Translations under genes and position numbers: made by a program
The notes under the pieces: generated by a model
The model's input: only the letters and a program-made list of their open reading frames with translations
Databases searched by the model: none
Told to the model about the DNA's origin: nothing
From: Methylococcus mesophilus
GTDB taxonomy: Bacteria > Pseudomonadota > Gammaproteobacteria > Methylococcales > Methylococcaceae
Length of the DNA: 64,000 bases
Direction of reading: 5' to 3'
Assembly (NCBI RefSeq): GCF_026247885.1
Contig: NZ_CP110921.1
Span: forward strand, 3,541,501-3,605,500
In this document: positions 41,062 to 49,761 of the stretch, in pieces
Layout: each line of letters begins with the position of its first letter
Position numbering within the stretch: the first letter of the stretch is position 1

Positions 41062-41898
41062 ATGAACCGATTGCATGCTTCGCTCGCCCTGGATCGCCCC
41101 CTGATCATGGGCATCCTCAACGTCACCCCCGACAGTTTCTCCGACGGCGGCCTGTACGACGACGTCGAGCAGGCCGTCCGCCGCGGCGTCTTCATGGCGG
41201 GAGAGGGCGCCGACGTGATCGACGTGGGCGGGGAGTCGACCCGGCCGGGGGCGGAACCGGTCCAGGCCGCGGTCCAGATCGCACGTGTGGTTCCGGTCAT
41301 CGAGCGCCTGCGGGTGCTGCTGCCCGAGCGGGTGGCGATCAGCATCGATACCACCCAAGCGGAAGTGGCGCGCTCGGCCCTGGCCGCCGGTGCGGACCTG
41401 ATCAATGACGTTTCGGCCGGTCGGGACGATCCGGCCATGTTGTCGCTCGCGGCGGCGGATGGAGTGCCGATCGTGCTGATGCACATGCAGGGTAGCCCTA
41501 AGACCATGCAGGAGCGGCCGCATTACGACGACGTCGTGGGCGAAGTGTTGGAATTCTTGCTGGAGCGGTCGGAGGCGGCCGGGCGCGCCGGCGTCCCGCG
41601 CGAATCCATCCTGTTCGATCCCGGCATCGGCTTCGGCAAGCGCCGGGACGACAATCTGAAGCTGATGGCCCATCTGGACCGCTTCGTCGCAATGGGTTAC
41701 CCGGTGTTGTTGGGCACCAGCCGGAAGCGCTTCATGGGAGCGGTCTGCGGCGAAACCGAGCCGGCGGCCCTGGTGCCGGCGACGGTGGCGACCACCGCGC
41801 TGGGCGTTTCAGCGGGGGTGCGGCTGTTTCGGGTTCACGACGTGAAGGAAAACCGGCAGGCGGCGGATGTCGCGGCCGCGATCCGCCGCGCGCGGTAG
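41062..41898 (+). CDS. folP: Dihydropteroate synthase
   Basis: The 278-residue TIM-barrel enzyme condenses pterin pyrophosphate with p-aminobenzoate. MGILNVTPDSFSDGG near residues 16-30, DVGGESTRPGA and the C-terminal LLGTSRKRFMG are diagnostic. It follows folE2 after 95 nt and precedes panD convergently. It is not next to ftsH-glmM as in E. coli. Confidence 0.95.
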   Translation: MNRLHASLALDRPLIMGILNVTPDSFSDGGLYDDVEQAVRRGVFMAGEGADVIDVGGESTRPGAEPVQAAVQIARVVPVIERLRVLLPERVAISIDTTQAEVARSALAAGADLINDVSAGRDDPAMLSLAAADGVPIVLMHMQGSPKTMQERPHYDDVVGEVLEFLLERSEAAGRAGVPRESILFDPGIGFGKRRDDNLKLMAHLDRFVAMGYPVLLGTSRKRFMGAVCGETEPAALVPATVATTALGVSAGVRLFRVHDVKENRQAADVAAAIRRAR

Positions 41899-41902
41899 GG
41901 CT

Positions 41903-42283
41903 TCAGGCAGCCTGTACCGGAATGGCGTGGCTGGTCCGGGTGATTTCGTTGTTTTCGTTGACGTAGACCAGATTCGGCCGGTAAACGGCCAGCTCGGCCT
42001 GGTTCAAGCCGACATAGGCGCAGATGATGACGATGTCGCCCACGGCGGCGAGGCGGGCGGCGGCGCCGTTGACCGAGACGGTGCCGGAGCCGTCGGCGGC
42101 GCGGATGGCGTAGGTGGTGAAGCGTTCGCCGTTGTTGACATTGTAGATCTGGATTTGCTCGTATTCGCGAATGCCGGCACAGTCGAGCAGGGCGCCGTCG
42201 ATGGCGCAGGAGCCTTCGTATTCGAGCTCCGAATGGGTCACACGCGCTCGGTGCAACTTGGCTTTCAACATCGTGGTTTGCAT
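41903..42283 (-). CDS. panD: Aspartate 1-decarboxylase proenzyme
   Basis: A 126-residue pyruvoyl enzyme that makes beta-alanine for pantothenate. The self-cleavage site is at Gly24-Ser25 in [10 protein letters not shown]. It is the last gene of a minus-strand set with panC and panB, separated from panC by 100 nt. Confidence 0.96.
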   Translation of the reverse strand: MQTTMLKAKLHRARVTHSELEYEGSCAIDGALLDCAGIREYEQIQIYNVNNGERFTTYAIRAADGSGTVSVNGAAARLAAVGDIVIICAYVGLNQAELAVYRPNLVYVNENNEITRTSHAIPVQAA

Positions 42284-42383
42284 TGAGCGTACCTGTCAGG
42301 TCTGATCAGGGCGTGGGATTATGCCGGATGGGCAGGAGCGTAGCAATCCGGCGACTGTGGCGAATCGGAAACAATCCATTTCA

Positions 42384-43244
42384 TCAACGGGTTGTGTCGA
42401 GAGAAATCAGGATGTTGTCGATCAATCGTGCCCTGCCCAGATGCGCCGCCGCCAGGATCACGAGCGCGTCGTCCTCTGCCGAAGGCGCGGCAAGGTCCCG
42501 CTGTCGCCGGATGCTGACATAGTCGACCGTGAAGCCGCCGGCTTCGAGCGCCTCGGTGGCTTTCCGCTCGATGCGAGGGTAATCCCGCTCGCCCTCGCGC
42601 ACGGCTTCGGCGGCCCGGCTCAGCGTGTGGAAGATGAGGGAAGCGTGTTCCTTTTCCTCCGGGCTGAGATAAGCGTTGCGGGAACTCATGGCCAAGCCGC
42701 TGGGCTCGCGCACCGTCGGGACGCCCATGATCGTCACGGCCATGTCGAGGTCGCGCACCATCTTGCGGATGACGGTCAGTTGTTGAAAGTCCTTTTGGCC
42801 GAACAAGGCGAGGTCCGGCCGGACCCGGTTCAACAGCTTGCAGACCACGGTTGCGACGCCGCGGAAATGGCCGGGCCGGAATTTTCCGCAGAGCTGTTCC
42901 GACAGCCCGGGCACTTCGACGAAGGTCGCCGGCTGGCCGTCGTCGGGGTAGACGTCGGCTGCGTCGGGCAGATACAGCAGGTCGGCCTGATGATCGCGGA
43001 GCCGCTCGACGTCCAACTCGGGTGTGCGGGGATAGGCGGCCAGATCTTCGCCGGGCCCGAACTGGGTCGGGTTGACGAAGATGCTGACGACCACCCGTGC
43101 GGCCCGCATCTTCGCCGTGTCGACCAGGTGCAGGTGGCCGGCGTGCAGGTTGCCCATGGTGGGCACGAAGGCGATGCTGCCGCCCGCCGCCCGCCATTGC
43201 GCCAGGGCGGCTTCGAGTTCCGTTTTCCTGCGGACGATTCTCAT
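42384..43244 (-). CDS. panC: Pantothenate synthetase
   Basis: A 286-residue ligase for pantoate plus beta-alanine. FVPTMGNLHAGHL (HxGH motif), VSIFVNPTQFGPGEDL and FGQKDFQQ are typical. The true start is the ATG at 43244 (MRIVRRKTELEAAL); the open frame extends far upstream over panB. It overlaps panB by 4 nt. Confidence 0.96.
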   Translation of the reverse strand: MRIVRRKTELEAALAQWRAAGGSIAFVPTMGNLHAGHLHLVDTAKMRAARVVVSIFVNPTQFGPGEDLAAYPRTPELDVERLRDHQADLLYLPDAADVYPDDGQPATFVEVPGLSEQLCGKFRPGHFRGVATVVCKLLNRVRPDLALFGQKDFQQLTVIRKMVRDLDMAVTIMGVPTVREPSGLAMSSRNAYLSPEEKEHASLIFHTLSRAAEAVREGERDYPRIERKATEALEAGGFTVDYVSIRRQRDLAAPSAEDDALVILAAAHLGRARLIDNILISLDTTR

Positions 43245-44050
43245 GGACCGTTGCGGCCGAAGCTGTGTACGTCGCTCGGGAAGATGCCGGCCTTGACCTC
43301 GCGCACATAGGCCGAGAGCGCCCCTCGAATCCCCGCATTGCCGGCGAGGAAGTCCTTGGAGAAACGCAGGTGCTGCGCGCTCATGCCCAACATGTCCTGC
43401 CAGACCAAGACCTGGCCATCGCAATGACGGCCGGCGCCGATGCCGATGGTGGGTATGTCGACGGCGGCGGTGATTTCCTGGGCCAGTTCCCAGGGGATGC
43501 ATTCGAGCACCAGGAGCACTGCGCCGGCGTCGGCCAGCAGGCAGGCGTCTTCGATCATGCGGTTTGCCGATTCGGCATCGCGGCCCTGGACGGCGTAACG
43601 GCCCAAGCGGTGGATCGCTTGCGGCTGCAGACCCAGATGGCCGCATACCGGGACGTTCTGCTCCGTCAGGAACCTGACGATGCCGAGCCGCTCCCGCCCG
43701 CCTTCCAGCTTGACCGTCTGTGCGCCGCCTTCGCGGATCAGACGGGCGGCGCTATGGGCCGCCTGTTCCGGGGTGCAGTAGCTCAGGAAGGGGAGGTCGG
43801 CCAGAATCAGGGCGCGCCGCGCCGCGCGCTGCACGCAGGCAGTGTGGTACACCATGTGGTCGAGCGTGACGTTCAGGGTGGTGGGCTGGCCCTGGATGAC
43901 GTTGCCGACAGAATCGCCGACCAGGATGACCTCGATCCCGGCCTCGTCCTGCAAGGCCGCGGTGGAGGCGTCGTAGGCCGTGAGGGAGGCGATCTTTTCT
44001 CCCCGCCGCTTCATGGCGAGCAGGCCGGGCAGGGTCACCGGATCAGTCAT
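43241..44050 (-). CDS. panB: Ketopantoate hydroxymethyltransferase
   Basis: A 269-residue enzyme that transfers a hydroxymethyl group from methylene-tetrahydrofolate to ketoisovalerate. IASLTAYDASTAAL and VGDSVGNVIQG are family motifs. The start ATG at 44050 overlaps folK by 8 nt. Confidence 0.95.
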   Translation of the reverse strand: MTDPVTLPGLLAMKRRGEKIASLTAYDASTAALQDEAGIEVILVGDSVGNVIQGQPTTLNVTLDHMVYHTACVQRAARRALILADLPFLSYCTPEQAAHSAARLIREGGAQTVKLEGGRERLGIVRFLTEQNVPVCGHLGLQPQAIHRLGRYAVQGRDAESANRMIEDACLLADAGAVLLVLECIPWELAQEITAAVDIPTIGIGAGRHCDGQVLVWQDMLGMSAQHLRFSKDFLAGNAGIRGALSAYVREVKAGIFPSDVHSFGRNGP

Positions 44051-44540
44051 GAGCGATGACCGTAAGGCCTTTGCGGGGGCAGTTCCGGACCAGCTCCCGC
44101 AAGGGACCATGGTTGGGAACGTGGAGGTCGGGAGCGATTTCCGCCAGCGGATGCAGCACGAATTCCCGTTCGGCGATGCCGGGATGTGGAATCGTCAGGG
44201 TCTCCGTGTCGAGCACGAGGTCGTCGTAGAGGAGCAGGTCGAGGTCGAGCGTCCTCGGTCCCCAGCGCTCGCCGGTACGGACGCGACCGTGGTCCTGTTC
44301 GATCCGCTGGAGCGCCTGGAGCAGATCCTGCGGCACCAGCGTCGTGGCGACGGCCATGACGGCATTGACGTAGTCCGGCTGGCCGCTCGGCCCCATCGGG
44401 GCACTGCGGTAAAGACTGGAAAAGGCGAGTTCCCGCACGCCGGGCACGGCTCCGATCGCCCGCCGGGCGGTCTGCACGGTTTCGGCCGCGTCGCCGAGAT
44501 TGCCGCCTAGACCGATGTAGGCCTTGCTTTCGCCGCTCAT
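44043..44540 (-). CDS. folK: 2-amino-4-hydroxy-6-hydroxymethyldihydropteridine pyrophosphokinase
   Basis: A 165-residue enzyme acting just before FolP. It starts KAYIGLGGNLGDAAET, and GERWGPRTLDLDLLLYDD carries the metal-binding Asp pair. It lies between pcnB and panB, a common gammaproteobacterial order. Confidence 0.96.
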   Translation of the reverse strand: MSGESKAYIGLGGNLGDAAETVQTARRAIGAVPGVRELAFSSLYRSAPMGPSGQPDYVNAVMAVATTLVPQDLLQALQRIEQDHGRVRTGERWGPRTLDLDLLLYDDLVLDTETLTIPHPGIAEREFVLHPLAEIAPDLHVPNHGPLRELVRNCPRKGLTVIAHD

Positions 44541-44552
44541 TCCCGGAAAGGG

Positions 44553-45965
44553 TCAGGCCGCCGCTACCGGCGCACGCCGGCGCCGTTTCCGGGGTCTGGA
44601 TTTCCCGCTGGGCTTGCGGCCGGTGCGGGTCATGGCCTTCTGCTCGGCCTCGTCGGCGGATTGGAAGCGGGTCCACCATTCCGCCAGCTCGGGTTCGGCT
44701 TCGCCGGTTTCGGCGCGCAGCACCAGGAAGTCGTAGGCGGCGCGGAAACGCGGATGGCTCAAGAGCCGGAAAGGGCGCCCGCCTTGGGTCTTGTCGAAGC
44801 GGGACTGGAGCAGCCAGATTTCCCGCATCGGAATTCCAATCGTCTTGGGAAAGGCCGTGTGGCGGGCTTGCCGGGAGATGACTTCGGACGCCGCCTCCTG
44901 ATAGGCCAGGATGGCGTTTTCTCCCTCGGCGATCCGGGCTTCGGCCCGGCTGCGCACCGGCTCCCATAGCAATGCCGAGAAAAGAAAGTAGGGCGCGACC
45001 GCCTTGTCTTCCTGCACGCGCTGGTCGGTACGCTCCAAAGCCTTGGCTACGAAAGTCACCGGGAACCCACCGCTTTCGCGGGCCAGGCAGCTTTCCGTTT
45101 CCGGGAACAGCGAACCGAACAGCCGGAAATGGCGAAGCTGCTCGAAGGTTTGCACCGCGTATCCGGCCAGGAACAATTTGACGATTTCGTCGTAAAGCCG
45201 GGCCGCCGGAATGTCGCGCAGCAGCTCCGCCAGCCGGTGAATCGGCTCGGCGCAGCTCGGATGCAGGGTGAAGCCGAGCTTCACCGCAAACCGGATCGCC
45301 CGCAGCATCCGCACCGGATCCTCGCGGTAGCGCTGTTCGGGATCACCGATCAGCCGCAGCGATGCATTGCGGTGGTCGTCCATGCCTCCGACGTAATCGA
45401 TCACCGAGAAGTCGCTGATGTTGTAATACAGCGCATTGACCGTGAAGTCGCGCCGGAAGGCGTCTTCTTCGATGGTGCCGTAGACGTTGTCGCGCAGAAT
45501 GCGTCCGCCTTCGGTAACATGGTCGTCGTGTGGCTCGCGGGTCAGGGCGCGGAAGGTGGCGACCTCGATGATCTCCTCGCCGAAGTGCACATGGGCGAGG
45601 CGGAAGCGGCGCCCGATCAGCCGGCAGTTCCGGAAAACGGCCTTGATTTCCTCCGGGTGGGCATCGGTGACCACGTCGAAATCCTTCGGCTCCCGCCCCA
45701 GCAGCAGATCGCGTACGCAGCCGCCGACCAGATAGGCCTGATAGCCCGCTTTACGCAGGCGATAGAGCACCTTCAGCGCATTGTCGCTGATCAGCGTGCG
45801 CGAGATCGAGTGTTCGGAACGGGAATAAATCCGCGGGCCGGAAGCAACGGGAACCGGGGCTGCCGTGGCGGCGGGGCGTAGCGCACCGATCAACCGTTTG
45901 ATTAAGGCGAAGAGTTCCAGAGGATTTGTTGGTTGTTTGGTTATAGGAAGTTGTATATGAATCAT
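44553..45965 (-). CDS. pcnB: Poly(A) polymerase I
   Basis: A 470-residue class II nucleotidyltransferase that adds 3' poly(A) tails and promotes RNA decay. YLVGGCVRDLLLGREPKDFD at about residues 78-97 includes the catalytic Asp pair. The basic C-terminal tail (GRKPSGKSRPRKRRRRAP) is typical of PcnB and not of CCA-adding enzymes. Confidence 0.94.
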   Translation of the reverse strand: MIHIQLPITKQPTNPLELFALIKRLIGALRPAATAAPVPVASGPRIYSRSEHSISRTLISDNALKVLYRLRKAGYQAYLVGGCVRDLLLGREPKDFDVVTDAHPEEIKAVFRNCRLIGRRFRLAHVHFGEEIIEVATFRALTREPHDDHVTEGGRILRDNVYGTIEEDAFRRDFTVNALYYNISDFSVIDYVGGMDDHRNASLRLIGDPEQRYREDPVRMLRAIRFAVKLGFTLHPSCAEPIHRLAELLRDIPAARLYDEIVKLFLAGYAVQTFEQLRHFRLFGSLFPETESCLARESGGFPVTFVAKALERTDQRVQEDKAVAPYFLFSALLWEPVRSRAEARIAEGENAILAYQEAASEVISRQARHTAFPKTIGIPMREIWLLQSRFDKTQGGRPFRLLSHPRFRAAYDFLVLRAETGEAEPELAEWWTRFQSADEAEQKAMTRTGRKPSGKSRPRKRRRRAPVAAA

Positions 45966-46038
45966 AACTCAGGTGAAAGACGGGCTCAATCGAGCGCCCC
46001 TTGCGGTTTTGGCGCCACTCGTCGAAATCCGGAACCCG

Positions 46039-46767
46039 ATGTCTAAAGACGAAATTTATAGGCAGTCGCAGTCGTTCCTCGACGACTTCGGCTTTGGCGA
46101 GAACGTAGCGACCGTGTTCGACGACATGTTGGAGCGTTCGGTGCCCTTCTATGCCGAACTGCAGCGCATGATCGCCGAAATGGCCGGCGACTTCGCCGCG
46201 CCGGACACCCGCGTCTACGATTTCGGCTGCTCCACGGGTACCACCTTGATCGGCCTGGACCAGGCGATCGGGCGGCGCGGGCTTACTCTCGTCGGTGTCG
46301 ACAACTCGGAAGAGATGCTGGCCAAATGCCGCGCCAAGATGGCCGGGCGCGTTTTCGCCAACGCCGTCGAACTGATCCATGCCGATCTGAACCAGGGGAT
46401 CGCCATGGAGAAGGCATCGCTTGCCCTGATGATACTTACCTTGCAGTTCGTCCGCCCGCTCTACCGCGATCGGATGGTCAAGGCCATACACGAAGGGTTG
46501 GAGGAAAACGGCGCGCTGTTTCTGGTGGAGAAAGTGCTGGGCGAAAGCTCCCTTTTCAATCGTTCATTCATCAAGTACTACTACGAATTCAAGAAGCGCA
46601 ACGGCTATACCGAGCTGGAGATCGCCCAGAAGCGCGAGGCCCTGGAAAACGTCCTGGTACCGTACAAACTGGCGGAAAACCTCGAGATGCTCAAGTTGGC
46701 CGGCTTCCGCTACGTCGACGTGTTCTTCAAGTGGTACAACTTCGTCGGCATCGTGGCCGTCAAGTGA
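46039..46767 (+). CDS. cmoA: Carboxy-S-adenosyl-L-methionine synthase
   Basis: A 242-residue SAM-binding enzyme that makes carboxy-SAM for the wobble-uridine modification of tRNA. VYDFGCSTGTTLIGLDQA is motif I. FVRPLYRDRMV and the C-terminal FFKWYNFVG match CmoA. I start at ATG 46039 (MSKDEIYRQ); an upstream in-frame start adds 22 unlike residues. cmoB is not adjacent. Confidence 0.93.
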   Translation: MSKDEIYRQSQSFLDDFGFGENVATVFDDMLERSVPFYAELQRMIAEMAGDFAAPDTRVYDFGCSTGTTLIGLDQAIGRRGLTLVGVDNSEEMLAKCRAKMAGRVFANAVELIHADLNQGIAMEKASLALMILTLQFVRPLYRDRMVKAIHEGLEENGALFLVEKVLGESSLFNRSFIKYYYEFKKRNGYTELEIAQKREALENVLVPYKLAENLEMLKLAGFRYVDVFFKWYNFVGIVAVK

Positions 46768-46867
46768 GGGCATATGGCGATGCACGCGGTTTTGTAGTAT
46801 TCTTCGCCCTCCTCAAGACGGTTGAGCGGCATCCGGATGCCTCCGGGGCTGCCAACTCTGCAAATTA

Positions 46868-46943
46868 GTCCCCATCGTCTAGAGGCCCAGGACACCGCCC
46901 TCTCACGGCGGCGACGGGGGTTCGAATCCCCCTGGGGACGCCA
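46868..46943 (+). tRNA. tRNA-Glu (anticodon CTC)
   Basis: A 76-nt cloverleaf with encoded CCA. GTCCCCA (46868-46874) pairs with TGGGGAC (46933-46939). The anticodon loop CTCTCAC between CCGCC and GGCGG places CTC at 46902-46904, reading GAG. A TTC isoacceptor must exist elsewhere. Its 3' end could act as an integration site for mobile DNA; the next 2 kb is gene-poor. Confidence 0.96.
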
Positions 46944-47232
46944 TAAAATCAATCGCTTACGATTCAAGGCGGCGACCGTACGGAAAAAATACGGAAACAC
47001 GTCTACGGCAGAATGCGGAAAATGGCGGACGAATAGCCCTGTTTTTCGTCTCTACGCTGCCGATATCCGCTCTCACAGTCTGGCCAGCTTAGACTGATCC
47101 TTGCACATCTGGAGCCAATTGGCGTGGCGGCTATGGTGCTGTGGGCTCGAGGTTTGCAATGAACCCCCGGTGCATTTGCCGGGGGTTACTGTTCGTCCAT
47201 GTCGGTATGAGATCCTTTTGACCTGGGGCTAG
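46944..47232. other. Non-coding stretch after tRNA-Glu with short repeats
   Basis: No convincing gene. Between 46978 and 47030 TACGG occurs three times and is followed by TGCGG and GGCGG variants at irregular 9-14 nt steps. A 9-bp perfect inverted repeat, AACCCCCGG (47162-47170) / CCGGGGGTT (47179-47187), could stop transcription arriving from either side. Confidence 0.5.
47162..47187. terminator. Strong GC hairpin, possible terminator of the 47.2-47.5 kb gene
   Basis: AACCCCCGG pairs perfectly with CCGGGGGTT around an 8-nt loop. It lies 46 nt after the stop of the minus-strand gene at 47233-47508. No T run follows on either strand, so termination is only likely, not shown. Confidence 0.4.
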
Positions 47233-47508
47233 TTACTTAACTTCACCATCATCAGCCCGCTTAACCGCGCAGATGAGATTTGCTACCGGTACTGCGGGTG
47301 CTTTCACTCTAAACCGGTCGCCGACCAGTGTGTAAAGAACCCCACCATTCCCTAGCTCCTCAGTTGACTCGATCCGATTCACAGGACCTTGAGTAAGAAG
47401 AGCATTGAGCGCGTGCGCGCAATCTGTCGTTCCGACCTCAATTTCAGCCGGAGCGTTAAAACCTGCGACGCTAAGGTGAGCCACCAACAACGATATTGCG
47501 CCTAACAT
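47233..47508 (-). CDS. Small secreted protein of unknown function
   Basis: A 91-residue product from the ATG at 47508, which is preceded on the minus strand by a strong GGGGGA ribosome-binding site. Residues 1-21 look like a signal peptide (MLGAISLLVAHLSVAGFNAPA). The mature part has two cysteines (C30, C80) that could form a disulfide. The open frame extends 52 codons upstream, but the ribosome-binding site and signal peptide support this start. No family recognised. Confidence 0.6.
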   Translation of the reverse strand: MLGAISLLVAHLSVAGFNAPAEIEVGTTDCAHALNALLTQGPVNRIESTEELGNGGVLYTLVGDRFRVKAPAVPVANLICAVKRADDGEVK

Positions 47509-48307
47509 AAAGTCCCCCAAGTAGGTTTTTGCGGTTGTGCCGAGACGATAAGCAAAAAAGAACCGGCTATTGCATAGGGTAAGTCCGATCTTTTCCCGAT
47601 CCCGGCAAGGTATAAAAGGCAGGCCATGCCGCCGCTGTTGCCCATGAATCACGTCCCTGGCCAAAGTTCGGCTTGGCGCTCCCAGTGTCCCAGGCGGAAG
47701 TTACGCAATCATGTCGCCGGGATCACAGGCATGTAAACGTGGAAAAGTGGCCACGCCAGCGGCGGGTGAGGTGCGGAAGGGACCAGCGCCGGCGTGACAG
47801 TCTCAAGTGTAGTCGGTTTCCGACGTCGTGCAACAGAATTGCCATCGATGATACTAATGATAAAAAAGTAATGTCATATATCCCCCATTTCTGTGGGATC
47901 GGGGTGAGTGGCTGGTATATGGTATTACCTTTTTAACTAATAGCGACCGCATGATTAAAAGAAATTTTTCAGGCTCCAAAAGCCGGCCCCAAGGCCGAAA
48001 AATGCTATCTATGAATAAACTGAGTCAGATTTCTAATGTGATGAATCAAACAGGAAAATTCTTCATTCCTCCAATAGTGTGCTCGACTGGAATTCTGGGA
48101 GGAAGGTGAATTCCGGATTCACTCCCAGTCTAGCGGGTTTTCGCTGGATTTACGCATGGATATATTCAAAGATGGGATACCGCCTCTCCCCGGCTGGATG
48201 TCGAGGGCGACTGACGTGCTCGCGGTTTGTGGTCGGTATCTAAATTCTATTTTTCCGCCTTATTGAATCTCCGTTTTCGGGTATCGCGCCGACCTTGCAG
48301 TTGAGCG
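47509..48307. other. Gene-poor, AT-richer stretch
   Basis: About 800 nt with no confident gene. From roughly 47810 to 48270 the sequence is visibly richer in A/T than the rest of the window. Two short open frames (47951-48109, 52 codons; 48156-48266, 36 codons) lack good ribosome-binding sites. CTGGGAG (48095-48101) / CTCCCAG (48122-48128) forms a stem. This looks like decayed or imported DNA. Confidence 0.5.
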
Positions 48308-48568
48308 TCAAGGGCAGTGACCGGAGCCGCACCCGCACCCGGCCGCGCCACCTGTTGATAGAATCCATGCCAGCAAAGCCTCAACAATATTCGGCGGAAA
48401 AGACTTATCAGCGTCAGTTGACGGGGTAGCGGGTCCATACGCAACGGGCATAGGCTTACGATAACGCCTAGGAAGATATCCAGCGGACGGAGAAGCGACG
48501 GAGGGCTGCGACGGTGTTGGTGGGGGCGTTACGCGCAAAGCAAATGCAACAGCAACAAGCGCAGCCAC
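48308..48568 (-). CDS. Doubtful small ORF with Pro-rich middle and Cys/Gly tail
   Basis: An 86-residue frame from a GTG. It has a short hydrophobic start (VAALVAVAFALRV), a Pro/Ser-rich middle, a helical stretch (FPPNIVEALLAWILS) and the tail GGAAGCGCGSGHCP. No promoter or ribosome-binding site is evident, and it lies just after a minus-strand terminator. It may be a gene fragment. Confidence 0.3.
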   Translation of the reverse strand: MAALVAVAFALRVTPPPTPSQPSVASPSAGYLPRRYRKPMPVAYGPATPSTDADKSFPPNIVEALLAWILSTGGAAGCGCGSGHCP

Positions 48569-48590
48569 AGCAGTAGGAGTCGAGGATCGC

Positions 48591-48626
48591 CAAAAAAAGC
48601 CCGCAGTCGCGCGAAGCCACTGCGGG
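48591..48626 (-). terminator. Rho-independent terminator of the pirin operon
   Basis: On the minus strand CCCGCAGT (48626-48619) pairs with ACTGCGGG (48607-48600) across an 11-nt loop and is followed by a run of seven T (48598-48592). It lies about 100 nt after the small ORF downstream of the pirin gene. Confidence 0.8.
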
Positions 48627-48730
48627 ACTTGGGAAATCTCCCGCCCATCCCGGCAAGAATGCCACGCCGGCGTGAACTAGGGGGTGTCACGCCGTAGCCC
48701 GTTTTCGGTCTGGTCCGAACGTGGCAGGCT

Positions 48731-48889
48731 TCAGTCTGGCGGGAAAGATTTACAGGATGATGTCGCCCGTATGGCGATCAGGAGACGGTCCGGCTTGAAC
48801 GGAAATTCCAGCTTCTCGAAGCCGGTAGCATCCAGACCACCCCGTACGGACCGAAACTTCGTCGTCCGGATTTTCCTTGCCGCGTTCAT
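48731..48889 (-). CDS. Candidate small protein downstream of pirin
   Basis: A 52-residue frame. The ATG at 48889 is 20 nt after the pirin stop and has GGGAGGGG in ribosome-binding position. The product is basic, with ATGFEKLEFPFKPDRLLIAI in the middle. It lies between pirin and the operon terminator, which supports its being translated. No family recognised. Confidence 0.4.
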   Translation of the reverse strand: MNAARKIRTTKFRSVRGGLDATGFEKLEFPFKPDRLLIAIRATSSCKSFPPD

Positions 48890-48909
48890 TGGTCACCCCT
48901 CCCGCCCGA

Positions 48910-49761
48910 TCAAGCCAAAGTGCCGTCCCGGTAGTCTGCCAATGCCTGCTCGATCTCTTCGCGCGTGTTCATTACGAAGGGGCCGTGCTGGACGATGGGT
49001 TCTCTCAAGGGTTTCCCGGCGAGCAGGAGCAATCGCGCCCCTTGCGGTCCCGCTTCGAGGCGGACCGTTTCCCCCTTCGTGAGAAGGCCGGCGGCGCGAT
49101 GCGGCAGTGTCTGGCGGTCGCCGCCGACGGTCGCCGTGCCGTCATAAAGGTAAAGGAGTCCGTTGTGGCCTGCGGGGACGGGAACCGTGAAGACGGAAGC
49201 GGCCGGAATATGCATGTCGAAATACAGCGGCTCGGTGCTCAGACCCTGGATCGGACCGGAGACGCGATGCTCGCCTGCAATCAGCGTGCCGGCGATCACA
49301 CGGACCTCGCCTCCATTTTCCAGCGCCAGGGCCGGTATCTCGCGCGCCGGTATGTCGCGGTAGGCCGCCGGCTTCATTTTTTCCCGGGCCGGGAGGTTGA
49401 TCCAGAGCTGGAAGCCGCGCATCCGACCTTCGGTCTGCTGCGGCATCTCGGAATGGATGATCCCGCGCCCTGCGGTCATCCACTGCACATCGCCTGGACC
49501 GAGGTCGCCGCGGTGACCGACACTGTCCTCATGGCGCATATGGCCGTCGAGCATGTAGGTGACGGTCTCGAAGCCTCGGTGCGGATGCGCGGGGAATCCG
49601 CGGATGTAATCGTCCGGATCATCCGAAAAGAATTCGTCCAGCAGGAGGAAGGGATCATGGCGCAGCGTCTGCGAGCTGCCGAGGCTGCGCCGCAGGTTCA
49701 CCCCGCCGCCGTCGGAAGCGGCGATGGAAGGGATGACGCGGTCGAGAGTCCGGGTGGTCAT
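48910..49761 (-). CDS. Pirin family protein
   Basis: A 283-residue bicupin starting MTTRTLDRVIPSIAASDGGG at 49761; the open frame continues upstream over doxX but without similarity. The iron-binding motif is visible in FPAHPHRGFETVTYMLDG and in the HSEM block. Some pirins have quercetin-dioxygenase activity. It overlaps doxX by 4 nt and belongs to an azoR-doxX-pirin cluster, typical of electrophile or quinone stress loci. Confidence 0.92.
   Translation of the reverse strand: MTTRTLDRVIPSIAASDGGGVNLRRSLGSSQTLRHDPFLLLDEFFSDDPDDYIRGFPAHPHRGFETVTYMLDGHMRHEDSVGHRGDLGPGDVQWMTAGRGIIHSEMPQQTEGRMRGFQLWINLPAREKMKPAAYRDIPAREIPALALENGGEVRVIAGTLIAGEHRVSGPIQGLSTEPLYFDMHIPAASVFTVPVPAGHNGLLYLYDGTATVGGDRQTLPHRAAGLLTKGETVRLEAGPQGARLLLLAGKPLREPIVQHGPFVMNTREEIEQALADYRDGTLA

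Noticed and set aside
46978-47030. TACGG repeats as a CRISPR array
   Set aside because: The repeated unit is only 5 nt and spacing is irregular; there are no cas genes in the window.
47673-47936. 87-codon plus-strand frame
   Set aside because: Arg/Cys-rich composition, no ribosome-binding site and no hydrophobic or conserved pattern; it crosses the boundary into AT-richer DNA.
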